From contig JBGANQ010000002.1 in NCBI GenBank assembly GCA_044222245.1, positions 1-64,000 of the forward strand: a DNA stretch of 64,000 nt, read 5' to 3'. Origin of the DNA: CALFML01 sp044222245. GTDB taxonomy: Bacteria; Myxococcota_A; Polyangia; Palsa-1104; JAEUJZ01. This document shows, one piece after another, positions 1 to 8,231 of the stretch. The notes beneath the pieces were generated by a model, which saw only the letters and a program-made list of their open reading frames with translations, was not told where the DNA came from and made no database searches. The stretch's first letter is position 1. Each line of letters starts with the position of its first letter. Both the position numbers and the translations under genes were made by a program.

Positions 1-1746
1 GTCGAGCGCCTGGCGCAGCGCGGCCAGCGCCGCCTGATCGCGGGCCTGCGCCAGGCACTCGCTGGCCAGCAGCGCCGCGCTCTCGCTGGGGTCGATATCG
101 GGCTCGCCGAGGTCGCTCGGCGCGGCGGTCGCGGGGTCGGCCAGCCGCGGCGCCACCGGTGCGGCGGCCGCTGTGCGCTCGGTGAGCTGCAGCCGCTCGC
201 AGAGCCGGCGCAGGGCGGTGCAGTGCTCGGCCAGCGTCGCGCTCTCCGGGAGTGTCCCCAGCTCCCGCACCACCGCGTCGACCTGGCGCGCCACCGCGGC
301 GAGCGGCTCGGGCAGCGGGGCGGCGCTGGCCGTGGGAGACTCGGCAGCCGCGGTCGCCGGCGCGGCGTGGCGCGGACGCTGCTGCGCGGCCTGCTGGCGG
401 AGCCACTGCGTCAGGCGCTGGCGGTAGTCGCCGTCGGCCTCCGGCGGCGGTGGCGCCAGCAGCGTGCCCTGCCCGTCGCGGTGCCACAGCTCCTCTTGGG
501 CGCCGCCGCGCGGGCGCAGCTCGCGCACCCCGGCCTCGCGCAGCGCCCGCGCCACCTGCCACGGCCGGTTATGCAGCGGCCCTGGGAAGCGGAAGTAGCG
601 CGAGGTCATGGCGCGGATCAGCCCCTCGCGCGGCAGGCCCTGCGCCACCGTCTCGAACAGGTCAAACAGCGCCTGCAGCGGGGCCGGCAGCATCGTCTGC
701 AGCGACTCGCCGAGGAGGCCCCGGGGGGGCGGCGCAAAGACCGGCACCTCGTAGCGCGACAGGGCCGCAAGCAGGCTGCGCCGCCGCTCGGGGTCCTGGG
801 CGACGACGGCGATCGCCCCGGGTGGGGTGCCGGCGTCGAGCAGATCGCGGACTCGCCGCGCCACCTGCTGCGCCTCGGCGCGCGGGCTGGGCAGCGGGCA
901 GCAGGCGAGCTCGGACTCGGCGAGCTCTCCCGCGGCGACCAGCGGCGGCGCGCCGGTCTTGAGAAACAGCCCGCGGACAAAGCGCGCCCACGCCGAGTCG
1001 CCGGTCACCGCCGGACCAAGCGGGACGTGGAGCTCATCGACGTTGAGCTCGTGCTTGCGGAACAGGGCGTCGTACAGCGGCGCCAGCGCCTGGGTCAGCA
1101 GCGGGCGGTCCTCGACCTGCGGCAGCAGCACGCGCACCCGGCGACCGCTTGTGCACAGGGCGTCGAGCGCCGCCATCAGGCCGTGCGGCGTCGGCACCGT
1201 CCCCGCGCTGGCTTGGTGCAGGCCGCACAGCTCGACGACCTCGACGCCGGCCAGCTCGGGGGCCTGCGCCAGCGCGAGCAGTCCCTTGTGCCACAGCAGC
1301 GCCGCATCCAGCCGCCGCGGTCCCAGGAGCTCGCGATAGTGGCGATAGAGGCGGGCCACCTCGGCCGCCTGGGCGCTGCCGCGGGCGCTCACCTTATCGC
1401 CGCGTCCCAGGCGGCGGGCCAGGGCCGACAGGGTGGCCGGCTTCAGGTCGACGTACGCGGCCGCCTGAAAGGCCCGCTCCAGCGCCCGCCGCAGGCCCGC
1501 GGTCGCCGCCATGCCGCGCAGCGGACCTTCGGCGCTCGCCGCCACCTCATCCACCAGCAGCACCTCGGCGAGCGGCCCGAGGAAGGCCGTGCCCTCGGGC
1601 AGGCTGCGGGCGGCGGCGGCCACCACCAGCTCGGTCAGGCAGGCGGTGGGAGCGGAGGCTGCGTCCGACCCGCCGACCGGCGCGGCGGTCAGACCGGCGT
1701 CGAGCTCCCCGGCCTCGCGATGGCTGTACAGTCGCAGCGTGCGCAC
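1..1746 (-). CDS. AddB-like PD-(D/E)XK/helicase-family protein, 3' part cut by window edge
   Basis: Open on the minus strand from a GTG at 1746 to the window edge (582 codons visible), so the C-terminus is missing. The frame is closed by a TGA just upstream of the GTG, which decides the start. The segment CPLPSPRAEAQQVARRVRDL followed by GTPPGAIAVVAQDPERRRSL has the 'E-a-x-x-i-a-x-x-i-x-x-l-l-x-x-G' layout seen in AddB/RexB-type inactivated-helicase nucleases (double-strand break processing). Walker A and the C-terminal nuclease motifs are not visible, so the family call rests on this middle region. The long plus-strand frame over the same DNA is a composition artefact. Confidence 0.6.
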   Translation of the reverse strand, partial: MRTLRLYSHREAGELDAGLTAAPVGGSDAASAPTACLTELVVAAAARSLPEGTAFLGPLAEVLLVDEVAASAEGPLRGMAATAGLRRALERAFQAAAYVDLKPATLSALARRLGRGDKVSARGSAQAAEVARLYRHYRELLGPRRLDAALLWHKGLLALAQAPELAGVEVVELCGLHQASAGTVPTPHGLMAALDALCTSGRRVRVLLPQVEDRPLLTQALAPLYDALFRKHELNVDELHVPLGPAVTGDSAWARFVRGLFLKTGAPPLVAAGELAESELACCPLPSPRAEAQQVARRVRDLLDAGTPPGAIAVVAQDPERRRSLLAALSRYEVPVFAPPPRGLLGESLQTMLPAPLQALFDLFETVAQGLPREGLIRAMTSRYFRFPGPLHNRPWQVARALREAGVRELRPRGGAQEELWHRDGQGTLLAPPPPEADGDYRQRLTQWLRQQAAQQRPRHAAPATAAAESPTASAAPLPEPLAAVARQVDAVVRELGTLPESATLAEHCTALRRLCERLQLTERTAAAAPVAPRLADPATAAPSDLGEPDIDPSESAALLASECLAQARDQAALAALRQALD

Positions 1747-1864
1747 GTCGGGGACATATCACGAGCCACCCGCCGCCGCCATCCACCGGGTTGCCGAGCG
1801 GCGCACCGGCCTCGTCGGACAAGCGGCGGTTCCGGCGACCGGCGACCGGCGCGGCGGCGGCCGC

Positions 1865-2776
1865 TCAGCGGATGAGCGGCGCCAGCTGGGCGAGCGCCTG
1901 CGCGTGCAGCTCACCGTTGCTGGCGACCAGGCCGCGGCGGTGGCTGAGGCTGGCGCCGGTGTAGCGCAGCGGCTCGCCGCGCAGGTCGGTGAGCCGGCCG
2001 CCGGCCTCGGTGAGGATGATGTCCGGGGCCGCGGTGTCCCACAGCTTGCACCGGCCAGCCGGGTTTACGTACAGGTCGCGCTCGCCGGCGGCCACCAGGC
2101 TCAGCTTGATGCCGACCGAGCCGATCTGCTGGTCGTCGCGGATGCCGGCGCGGGCGCGCAGCTCGGCGACCAGCGGCTCGGGGTTGGCGGCCGAAGAGAC
2201 CATGCGCGCGGCCGCCAGCTCGCCGGTCGTCGACACCCGCATGCGCTGCGGCGGCTCGGCGGCCCGCAACAGGGTCGCCCCCGCGCCGAGCTGCGCATAA
2301 AACAGGCGATCTGCAGCCGGCTGGTACACCGCGCCGAGCACCGGGCGGCCGCCTTCAAGGAGCCCAATCATCACGGAAAAGCCGGGGCGACCGGCGATGA
2401 AGTCCTTGGTGCCGTCGATGGGGTCGACCAGCCAGGTGCGCGCGGCGTGATGGCGGGCGCCGTCGTCGGGCAGCTCCTCGCTGAGCACGGCGTCGCTGGG
2501 GAAGGCGGCGCGCAGGCGGCTCACACACAGCTCGCTGACTGTGCGATCGGCGGCCGTGACCGGCTCGTCGCCGTCCTTCATCTCGACGGCCAGGACCCCG
2601 GCGCTGGACCCGCCGTGCCAGGCCAGGAAGTAGCGCAGGGCCAGCGCTCCCGCCTCGCGGACCAGCGGCAGCACGACCGCGAGCTCGGCGGCCCAGGGCG
2701 TCGCCTCAGCGTCCGCCGCGGGCGATCCCGCTGCCGCTGCTGGTGGCGCTGCTGCTTGCCCTGATAAATCGGTCAC
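1865..2776 (-). CDS. cysQ: CysQ-like 3'(2'),5'-bisphosphate nucleotidase / inositol monophosphatase family
   Basis: 303 residues from a GTG start (VTDLSGQ). The open frame extends further upstream, but that part is low-complexity and unlike the family. Family motifs are present in order: a metal-binding EE pair (LSEELPDD), WLVDPIDGTKDF (the Mg-binding D-P-x-D-G-T motif) and WDTAAPDIIL near the C-terminus. These define the Li-sensitive phosphomonoesterase fold; the DGTKDF variant is typical of CysQ, which hydrolyses PAP to AMP in sulfate assimilation. A strict inositol monophosphatase is the alternative. It lies just downstream of prs on the same strand, with a gap of about 240 bp. Confidence 0.82.
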   Translation of the reverse strand: MTDLSGQAAAPPAAAAGSPAADAEATPWAAELAVVLPLVREAGALALRYFLAWHGGSSAGVLAVEMKDGDEPVTAADRTVSELCVSRLRAAFPSDAVLSEELPDDGARHHAARTWLVDPIDGTKDFIAGRPGFSVMIGLLEGGRPVLGAVYQPAADRLFYAQLGAGATLLRAAEPPQRMRVSTTGELAAARMVSSAANPEPLVAELRARAGIRDDQQIGSVGIKLSLVAAGERDLYVNPAGRCKLWDTAAPDIILTEAGGRLTDLRGEPLRYTGASLSHRRGLVASNGELHAQALAQLAPLIR

Positions 2777-3016
2777 GACTGCACAGTAGCAGCCTTTGTC
2801 GCCCCCTGCACCCCGGCGCGCTCGCGGTGCCGGGCCACTGACCGTCAAAATCGGGGTCGCATCAGTCGCAGCGCCCAGAGCCACGAGCTTACGCGGGCGC
2901 GGCCCAGCCGGCAGCGGCACGGCCGCCACGCAACTCGATTGCGGGGCCGGCCGTGCCCCCAGCCCCGAGGCGGCGCGCCCGAACCCGGGCCGCTCGCTAC
3001 GTCTTGCCTCGGGCTG

Positions 3017-3964
3017 CTAGATGAACAGGCTGGAGATCGAGTCGCCGTGATGGATGCGCCGGATAGACTCACCGAGCAGCCGGGCCACCGACAGGACCTT
3101 GATCTTCTTGCACTGCTTGGCGGCGGCCGACAGCGGGATGGTGTCCGAGATGATGACCTCGGAGATCACCGACTCTTCGATGCGCTGGATCGCCGGCCCC
3201 GAGAGCACCCCGTGGGTGGCGCAGGCGACCACCGACTTGGCCCCCTGATCGAGCACCGCCTTGGCGGCCAGGCTCACGGTGCCGGCGGTGTCGATCATGT
3301 CGTCGATGATCACCGCGTGCTTGCCGCGCACATCACCGATGATGTTCATGACCTCGGAGATATTGGGCGCCGGGCGCCGCTTGTCGATGATCGCCATCGA
3401 CGACTCCATGCGCTTGGCGAAGCCGCGGGCGCGCTCGACGCCGCCGGCATCGGGCGAGATCGCCACCGCGCTGTCGCCGATGAGGCCGTGGCTGCGCAGG
3501 TACTCGATGAACACCGGCATCGCGTACAGGTGATCGACCGGGATGTCGAAGAAGCCCTGGATCTGCCCGGCGTGCAGGTCGACCGACACCACGCGGTCGG
3601 CGCCCGAGGCGGTGATGAGGTCGGCGACGAGCTTGGCCGAGATCGGCGTGCGCGGCTTGACCTTGCGATCCTGCCGCCCGTATCCAAAGTAGGGCATGAT
3701 GGCGACGATCGAGCCCGCCGAGGCGCGCTTGAGCGCGTCGATCATGATGAGCAGCTCCATCAGGTTGTTGTTAACCGGGGAGCTTGTCGGCTGCAGCACG
3801 AAGCAGTTGACGCCGCGCACGTTCTCGCGAATCTCGACGAAGATTTCACCGTCGGAGAACGTGCTCACAAGGGCGTTGCCCGGGGTGACCTCCATCCCGG
3901 TGCAGATGGCTTCGGCCAGCTCACGGTTCGCGTTGCCAGAGAAGATGCTGAGCGCCTTGATCAT
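3017..3964 (-). CDS. prs: Ribose-phosphate pyrophosphokinase
   Basis: 315 residues, the usual length for class I PRPP synthase. It makes PRPP from ribose 5-phosphate and ATP in the cytoplasm for nucleotide, His and Trp synthesis. Visible signatures are the ATP-loop motif GYGRQDRK, the segment VDLHAGQIQGFFDIPVDHL, the flexible-loop region SPDAGGVERARGFAKRM and the PRPP-binding loop VVIDDMIDTAGT-like segment (seen here as VIIDDMIDTAGT). The ATG at 3964 matches the family start (MIKALSIFSGNAN). Gene and motifs are intact. Confidence 0.97.
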   Translation of the reverse strand: MIKALSIFSGNANRELAEAICTGMEVTPGNALVSTFSDGEIFVEIRENVRGVNCFVLQPTSSPVNNNLMELLIMIDALKRASAGSIVAIMPYFGYGRQDRKVKPRTPISAKLVADLITASGADRVVSVDLHAGQIQGFFDIPVDHLYAMPVFIEYLRSHGLIGDSAVAISPDAGGVERARGFAKRMESSMAIIDKRRPAPNISEVMNIIGDVRGKHAVIIDDMIDTAGTVSLAAKAVLDQGAKSVVACATHGVLSGPAIQRIEESVISEVIISDTIPLSAAAKQCKKIKVLSVARLLGESIRRIHHGDSISSLFI

Positions 3965-4061
3965 TTATGTTTTGGACCTGCGATGCCAGAAGCCCGGGCC
4001 TTTTGCCACTGAGCCTCGAAGTTGAGTGGTTGCTGAGCGAGGCTCAGGCGGGCGACCTGAG

Positions 4062-4133
4062 TTGGGGCGGTAGGATTCGAACCTACGAATGCGGGTTCCA
4101 AAGACCCGTGACTTACCGCTTGTCGACGCCCCA
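4062..4133 (-). tRNA. tRNA-Gln(TTG)
   Basis: 72-nt cloverleaf on the minus strand. The acceptor stem TGGGGCG pairs with CGCCCCA, the D-loop has AAGCGGTAAG, and the T-arm is GTAGGTTCGAATCCTAC. The anticodon arm CGGGT-CTTTGGA-ACCCG gives anticodon TTG. The U1-A72 start is typical of bacterial tRNA-Gln. CCA is not encoded. Confidence 0.95.
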
Positions 4134-4446
4134 GGACGGTTCGGTTTTCCGAGCCCCGTGTAGCATCCTGGCAAGTTCATTGTCAATCGGGGTAAATCGC
4201 GACGGCCATCAGAGGACTTTTGGCGAGCTTGGGGAAATAGGCCCCGGCATTGACCGAACAATTGTAGAATCTCTACTATCGTGTATCTGCCCGGAGAGTC
4301 GTCGCCACAGACCCCGCGCAGAGGGCCAGGGCTCAGGACGGTAGGAGTGTTGCAGTTGAGCCAGCATGAAAAGGTCCACGCAAGATCGATAGCTCTGCTG
4401 AGCCAGCGGGCGGCTGGGCGCAGCGATTACCACACACTGTCAAACC

Positions 4447-5517
4447 ATGGCTGAGACTTCGCCCAAGGAACTGTCGAGTGCAGAGAGTGTAGGCGCCGAT
4501 CCCAGCGGGGCGCGCGCGCTGCCCGGGGTCCGCGCCTCGGCGGGCAGCCTGCCCGGCATGCGCGCCCCCGGAGAGCCGGAGGCGAGCGGCGGCGTGGGGG
4601 TGCCGCCGATGCGCGGCAACACGAGCGGCTCGGGGCCGGTGGTGCGTCCGGCGGGACCGCCGAGGCCGCTGGCGCTGCCCGGCCTGCCGCCGCGGCCGGC
4701 CGACGTCATCGACGAAGACCAGGAGCGCTGGCTGATCCAAAAAGAAGACAAGATGGACTACGGCCCGTTCTCGCTGCGCGATGTCCGGGCGCAGATCGAA
4801 AAGGGCACCGTCACCGCCGACCACAACATCCTCGACAACGAGACCGGCGAGCGCCGCCGGGTCGCCGATCACGCCCTTATCGGCCCGATGGCGCGCGAGT
4901 GGACGGCCAAGCACGCCGAGCTCGATCGCCAGATGAAGGACCAGGCCGAGCGGGCCAAGCACCGCGACGCGGTGGTCAAGCTGCTGTCGGGCATCTTCGC
5001 CGCGGTGGTCGTGGTCGGGGTCATCGGCGGCGGCATCTATTGGAAGTACGTCAAGGACAAGCCGGTGGTGGTGGCCAAGAACGGGCCGCAGTTCACCGAC
5101 GACCCGCTCAAGGGCCTGTCGATCGGCCTGCTCAAGGTCGATCCGCCGGCGGCCAAGAAGCACAACCCCGCCAAGCGCAAGGGCCCCAAGAACGGCGCCT
5201 TCGACGACACCCAGACCATGGACATGAGCGAGGGCGACGACGTCCTGTCGGCCGAAGACATCCAGAAGGTCATGAACCAGAAGTTCACCCTGCTCAGCGG
5301 CTGCCTGCGCGAAGAGGCCGGCCGCAACCCGAGCGTCAAGAAGATCGACCTCGAGTTCCTGGTCAAGGGCAACGGCTCGGTGGCCTCGGTGCGCGTCAAC
5401 GGCCAGACCAGCACCCCGGTCGCCAGCTGCGTGTTCGCCAAGATGCAGGCGATCACCTTCCCCGAATGCAAGACCTGCCAGAAGACCCACGCCGCCTTCT
5501 CATTAACCCTCAAGTAG
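4447..5517 (+). CDS. GYF_2-domain, single-TM AgmX/TonB-like protein
   Basis: 356 residues. Residues 1-90 are Pro/Gly/Ala-rich and disordered. A GYF_2-type domain follows (WLIQKEDKMDYGPFSL, about 95-140), then a helix and one membrane segment (about 182-202, IFAAVVVVGVIGGGIYW). The C-terminal 90 residues (SGCLREEAGRNPSVKK ... FPECKTCQ) resemble the AgmX/PglI C-terminal domain, a TonB-like fold found in myxobacterial motility and envelope proteins. The predicted topology puts GYF in the cytoplasm and the C-domain in the periplasm. Partner unknown. The ATG at 4447 is the first in frame. Confidence 0.75.
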   Translation: MAETSPKELSSAESVGADPSGARALPGVRASAGSLPGMRAPGEPEASGGVGVPPMRGNTSGSGPVVRPAGPPRPLALPGLPPRPADVIDEDQERWLIQKEDKMDYGPFSLRDVRAQIEKGTVTADHNILDNETGERRRVADHALIGPMAREWTAKHAELDRQMKDQAERAKHRDAVVKLLSGIFAAVVVVGVIGGGIYWKYVKDKPVVVAKNGPQFTDDPLKGLSIGLLKVDPPAAKKHNPAKRKGPKNGAFDDTQTMDMSEGDDVLSAEDIQKVMNQKFTLLSGCLREEAGRNPSVKKIDLEFLVKGNGSVASVRVNGQTSTPVASCVFAKMQAITFPECKTCQKTHAAFSLTLK

Positions 5518-5604
5518 CCGCGGTGAGCGGCGCCGCCGCGTTTTTATCGCCGCCTGGGGTGTAAGGCGGGCGCGCGGCGGACGTTTCTGGGGAGTGAATC
5601 GGAC

Positions 5605-6216
5605 GTGCAAGCGGATCGCACAGGCCCGGCGGGCAGCCCGGAGCTGCAGGCCCAGCTCCAGCGCGAGCGGCGCGCCATCGAGCGCGCCCAGGCCGGCGAG
5701 CTCGCGGCGCTGGAGCCGGTGCTGGCCAGCCACGCCGAGCCGCTGCTCATGTTCATCCTCGGCCGGGTGGGCGAGCGGGCGCAGGCTGAGGAGCTGCTCA
5801 AGGACACCTTCATGACGGCCCTTGAGCGCATCGGCAGCTTCGCCTGGCAGAACCGCAGCATCTACCACTGGCTGCGCCAGATCGCCCTCAACAAGGCGAT
5901 CGACCACCACCGCGCCGCCGGGCGGCGGCGGCGGCTGTGTCAGGCCCTCAAGGCCGAGCTGGCCGAGTCCGAGGAGGCGGCCGCCCCGCTGCTGCTGTCG
6001 GCCGAGGAAGAGCGCCGGCTGGCGCAGCAGCGCATCGACAAGGTGCTGGCCCTGTTGCACCCGCGCTACGCGCAGGCGATCCGGCTGCGGCTGGGCGAGG
6101 AGCGGCCGCGCGCCGAGTGCGCCGAGCTGCTGGCGGTCAGTGTCGAAACCTTTGACGTCTTGCTGTTCCGCGCCGTGCGCGCCTTCCGCAAGGCCTATGG
6201 AGAGCCCGATGGCTAA
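5605..6216 (+). CDS. ECF-type RNA polymerase sigma factor
   Basis: 203 residues from a GTG with GGGGAG about 10 nt upstream. Region 2 is seen as HAEPLLMFILGRVGERAQAEELLKD-type helices ending in the TFMTALERIGSFAW segment and NRSIYHWLRQIALNKAIDHHR. Region 4 is near the C-terminus (HPRYAQAIRLRLGEERPRAE, then a helix-turn-helix around CAELLAVSVETFDVLLFRAV). This is the two-domain layout of ECF sigma factors. The next gene, overlapping by 8 nt, encodes a membrane protein that could be its anti-sigma factor. Confidence 0.85.
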   Translation: MQADRTGPAGSPELQAQLQRERRAIERAQAGELAALEPVLASHAEPLLMFILGRVGERAQAEELLKDTFMTALERIGSFAWQNRSIYHWLRQIALNKAIDHHRAAGRRRRLCQALKAELAESEEAAAPLLLSAEEERRLAQQRIDKVLALLHPRYAQAIRLRLGEERPRAECAELLAVSVETFDVLLFRAVRAFRKAYGEPDG

Positions 6217-6955
6217 CGATGGGGACGGCCCCGAGTCCGGCGACCGACCGGGCGGTCGGCCGGTAAGCGATAAGCTTGCCGGCGGCGAGCGGCCTGGCCT
6301 TTTGCCCTCGCCGCACGGTCCGCTGCACCTGCCCAAAGACGATCCCGACGCTCCGCCGAGCGAGGAGGAGCGGCGCGGCGCCGCCGCCTTGCGCGAGGCT
6401 CTGTCGGCGACCGAGGAGCCGGCGAGCTACCCCAAGGGCAGCGGACCGGCGCCGCGCCTGCGCGAGCGCAGCGAGGAGGCGCGCTGGCTGGCCGCCCACC
6501 TGCGGCTGCCTTCGAGCAACGACTCGCTGGGCGAGGTGCGGGCGCGGGGCATCTCGCGGGCGGCGCGCGAGGCGGTGCTGAGCCGGCGCGCCGGGGTCAA
6601 GAGGCGCGACAGCGGCTGGCGTCAGCTCGGCCGCGCGCTCAGCGGCACCGGGGGCCTGCTGGCGGCGGCGGCGGTGCTGCTGGTGGTCAGCTGGGGCCTG
6701 CTCGATCAGGGCCTGCGGCTGCGCCAGGGCCTGTTGCGGCCGATGCCGCGGGCCACGACCGCGCTGCTTCTGCGCGGCTCACTGCAGCGAAACGAGAGCC
6801 CGACCCAGCGCCTCGACCTGATGATGCAGGAGCGGCTGCAGCAGCTGCGCGCCGCCCCCGTGCGCAGCGGCGGCACGGTGCTGGCCAGCCGCGTCTATCC
6901 GTCGTCTCTGCTGTGGGCGGCGCTGCCGGCGCGGCCGGGCGAGGCCGGGCGATGA
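6209..6955 (+). CDS. Single-TM protein, probable anti-sigma partner
   Basis: 248 residues; the ATG overlaps the end of the ECF sigma gene by 8 nt, so translation is probably coupled. Residues 1-145 are hydrophilic, acidic and Pro-rich. One membrane segment follows (about 150-168, GGLLAAAAVLLVVSWGLL), then a short extracytoplasmic tail. Placement and topology match anti-sigma factors, but no ZAS zinc motif (HxxxCxxC) is visible, so the role is inferred from context only. Confidence 0.65.
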   Translation: MANDGDGPESGDRPGGRPVSDKLAGGERPGLLPSPHGPLHLPKDDPDAPPSEEERRGAAALREALSATEEPASYPKGSGPAPRLRERSEEARWLAAHLRLPSSNDSLGEVRARGISRAAREAVLSRRAGVKRRDSGWRQLGRALSGTGGLLAAAAVLLVVSWGLLDQGLRLRQGLLRPMPRATTALLLRGSLQRNESPTQRLDLMMQERLQQLRAAPVRSGGTVLASRVYPSSLLWAALPARPGEAGR

Positions 6956-7500
6956 GCCGCCCGCGCGCCCTGGCGCTGGTGGTGCTCCTGCTAGCCGCGG
7001 CCTTCCCCGGCTGCCACGGCGAGGATCCCGGCAAGTCCGACGAGGCGATGCTGCTCATGCTCGGCGAGGCGCGGGCCCTGCAGCGCTACGCCGATCTCAA
7101 GCTGGCCGATGGCGATGTCGACGGCGCCATCACCGCGGTGCGCGAGGTCCTGAGCATCCGCTTCCCCCCGAGCGCCCCCGAGACCGAGGACGTGCTGCTG
7201 GATGCGCACGCCCGGCTGGCGCGGCTCCTTTTGTCGCGCGGCGGCGCCGCTGCGGAGGAGCAGGCCCTGGCCGAGCTCGAGGTCGGCCGCCGGGTAGCCA
7301 CCCGCGACAGCTTCTTTCGCTCGCACCTGGAGAACATCACCGCCGATGTCTACGCCGCCCGCGCCCGCCGCCTAACCGACAAAGAGGCGCAGAAGGAGGC
7401 GCGCAAGAAGGAGGCGCAGGCGCTGGAGCGCGTCATCGAGATCGACCGTCGCCTGCAGCGTGCTTTGTTCAACACCCGCGAGCCTGCTCGCGATAAGTAG
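6952..7500 (+). CDS. Helical (TPR-like) lipoprotein
   Basis: 182 residues; ATG overlaps the upstream stop (ATGA). The N-terminus MSRPRALALVVLLLAAAFPGC is a signal peptide with a lipobox-like FPGC, so it is probably lipidated at Cys21. The mature part is Ala/Leu/Glu-rich with repeating helical hairpins (QRYADLKLADGDVDGAITAV, DAHARLARLLL) like tetratricopeptide repeats, ending in a charged helix. It is the third gene of the sigma operon and may act in the envelope response; the substrate is unknown. Confidence 0.7.
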   Translation: MSRPRALALVVLLLAAAFPGCHGEDPGKSDEAMLLMLGEARALQRYADLKLADGDVDGAITAVREVLSIRFPPSAPETEDVLLDAHARLARLLLSRGGAAAEEQALAELEVGRRVATRDSFFRSHLENITADVYAARARRLTDKEAQKEARKKEAQALERVIEIDRRLQRALFNTREPARDK

Positions 7501-7508
7501 GGGTCCCG

Positions 7509-8006
7509 ATGTCTTCTGTCACTTTGGCCGCGAGCGCTGGTCCTGCCTGGCCGCCCGGTTCCGCCGGGCCGGCGGTGCGCTCGACTCGCGGAAGGTCGCC
7601 GGCGCCGGTCGTCGGTCTCTTATTGTCCCTGTTTTTCGCGCTCGGCGCCGGCTGCGCCAAGCGGCCGACCCTCGCCACGCCGGCGGCGACTCCCGCCTCG
7701 CCGACCGCGCACAGCGAGATCACGGAGCTGGAAAAGACGATCGCCGACAACAAGGTTCGGCTGCGCGGCGACCGCCCGGCCGGCGCCGCGGCGGCCGCTG
7801 ACAGCCCGGCCAGCGCGCTGGCGGCGGGCACCGCGCCGGCCAGCCGCTGCGACGGGGTCTGCCGCGCCGCCCAGGAGATCTGCACCGCCAGCCGGCGCAT
7901 CTGCCAGATCTCGCTCGACCTCGCCGACTCGGCGATCGCCGCCAGCTGCCAGCGGGCCGAGCGCGCCTGCACCGATGCCAGCGCCACCTGCGCCCAGTGC
8001 CGCTGA
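7509..8006 (+). CDS. Cys-rich lipoprotein
   Basis: 165 residues starting 8 nt after the previous stop. A long N-region precedes a hydrophobic stretch VVGLLLSLFFALGAGC, with lipobox GAGC at about Cys49. The mature part has a Cys-rich C-terminal domain (CDGVCRAAQEICTASRRICQ ... CQRAERACTDASATCAQC), probably disulfide-linked helices in the periplasm. A later start nearer the hydrophobic core is possible. No family recognised; it looks lineage-specific. Confidence 0.6.
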   Translation: MSSVTLAASAGPAWPPGSAGPAVRSTRGRSPAPVVGLLLSLFFALGAGCAKRPTLATPAATPASPTAHSEITELEKTIADNKVRLRGDRPAGAAAAADSPASALAAGTAPASRCDGVCRAAQEICTASRRICQISLDLADSAIAASCQRAERACTDASATCAQCR

Positions 8007-8231
8007 GCCGGCGCGAGCGCCGCGCCCCGCGTCGCCGGCCCTGCTGCGCAGCTCCCTGACCACCGCCCAGCGGGGGCAGAGCGGCCGTCTCTGACGACCC
8101 GAGCTCGCCTGGCCGCGCCGCCCCGGTCGCTGCGGCCCCAGGGCTTGGCGCGGGGGCGAGCCCCGGGTCGCTACTCGCAGCAGAGGTGGGCAGGTGGATA
8201 AGCGACAAGCGATAAGCGATACACTGGAGCG

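Noticed and set aside
223..1875. 550-codon plus-strand open frame
   Set aside because: It is the antisense shadow of the AddB-like gene; Arg/Gln-rich low-complexity translation with no family resemblance.
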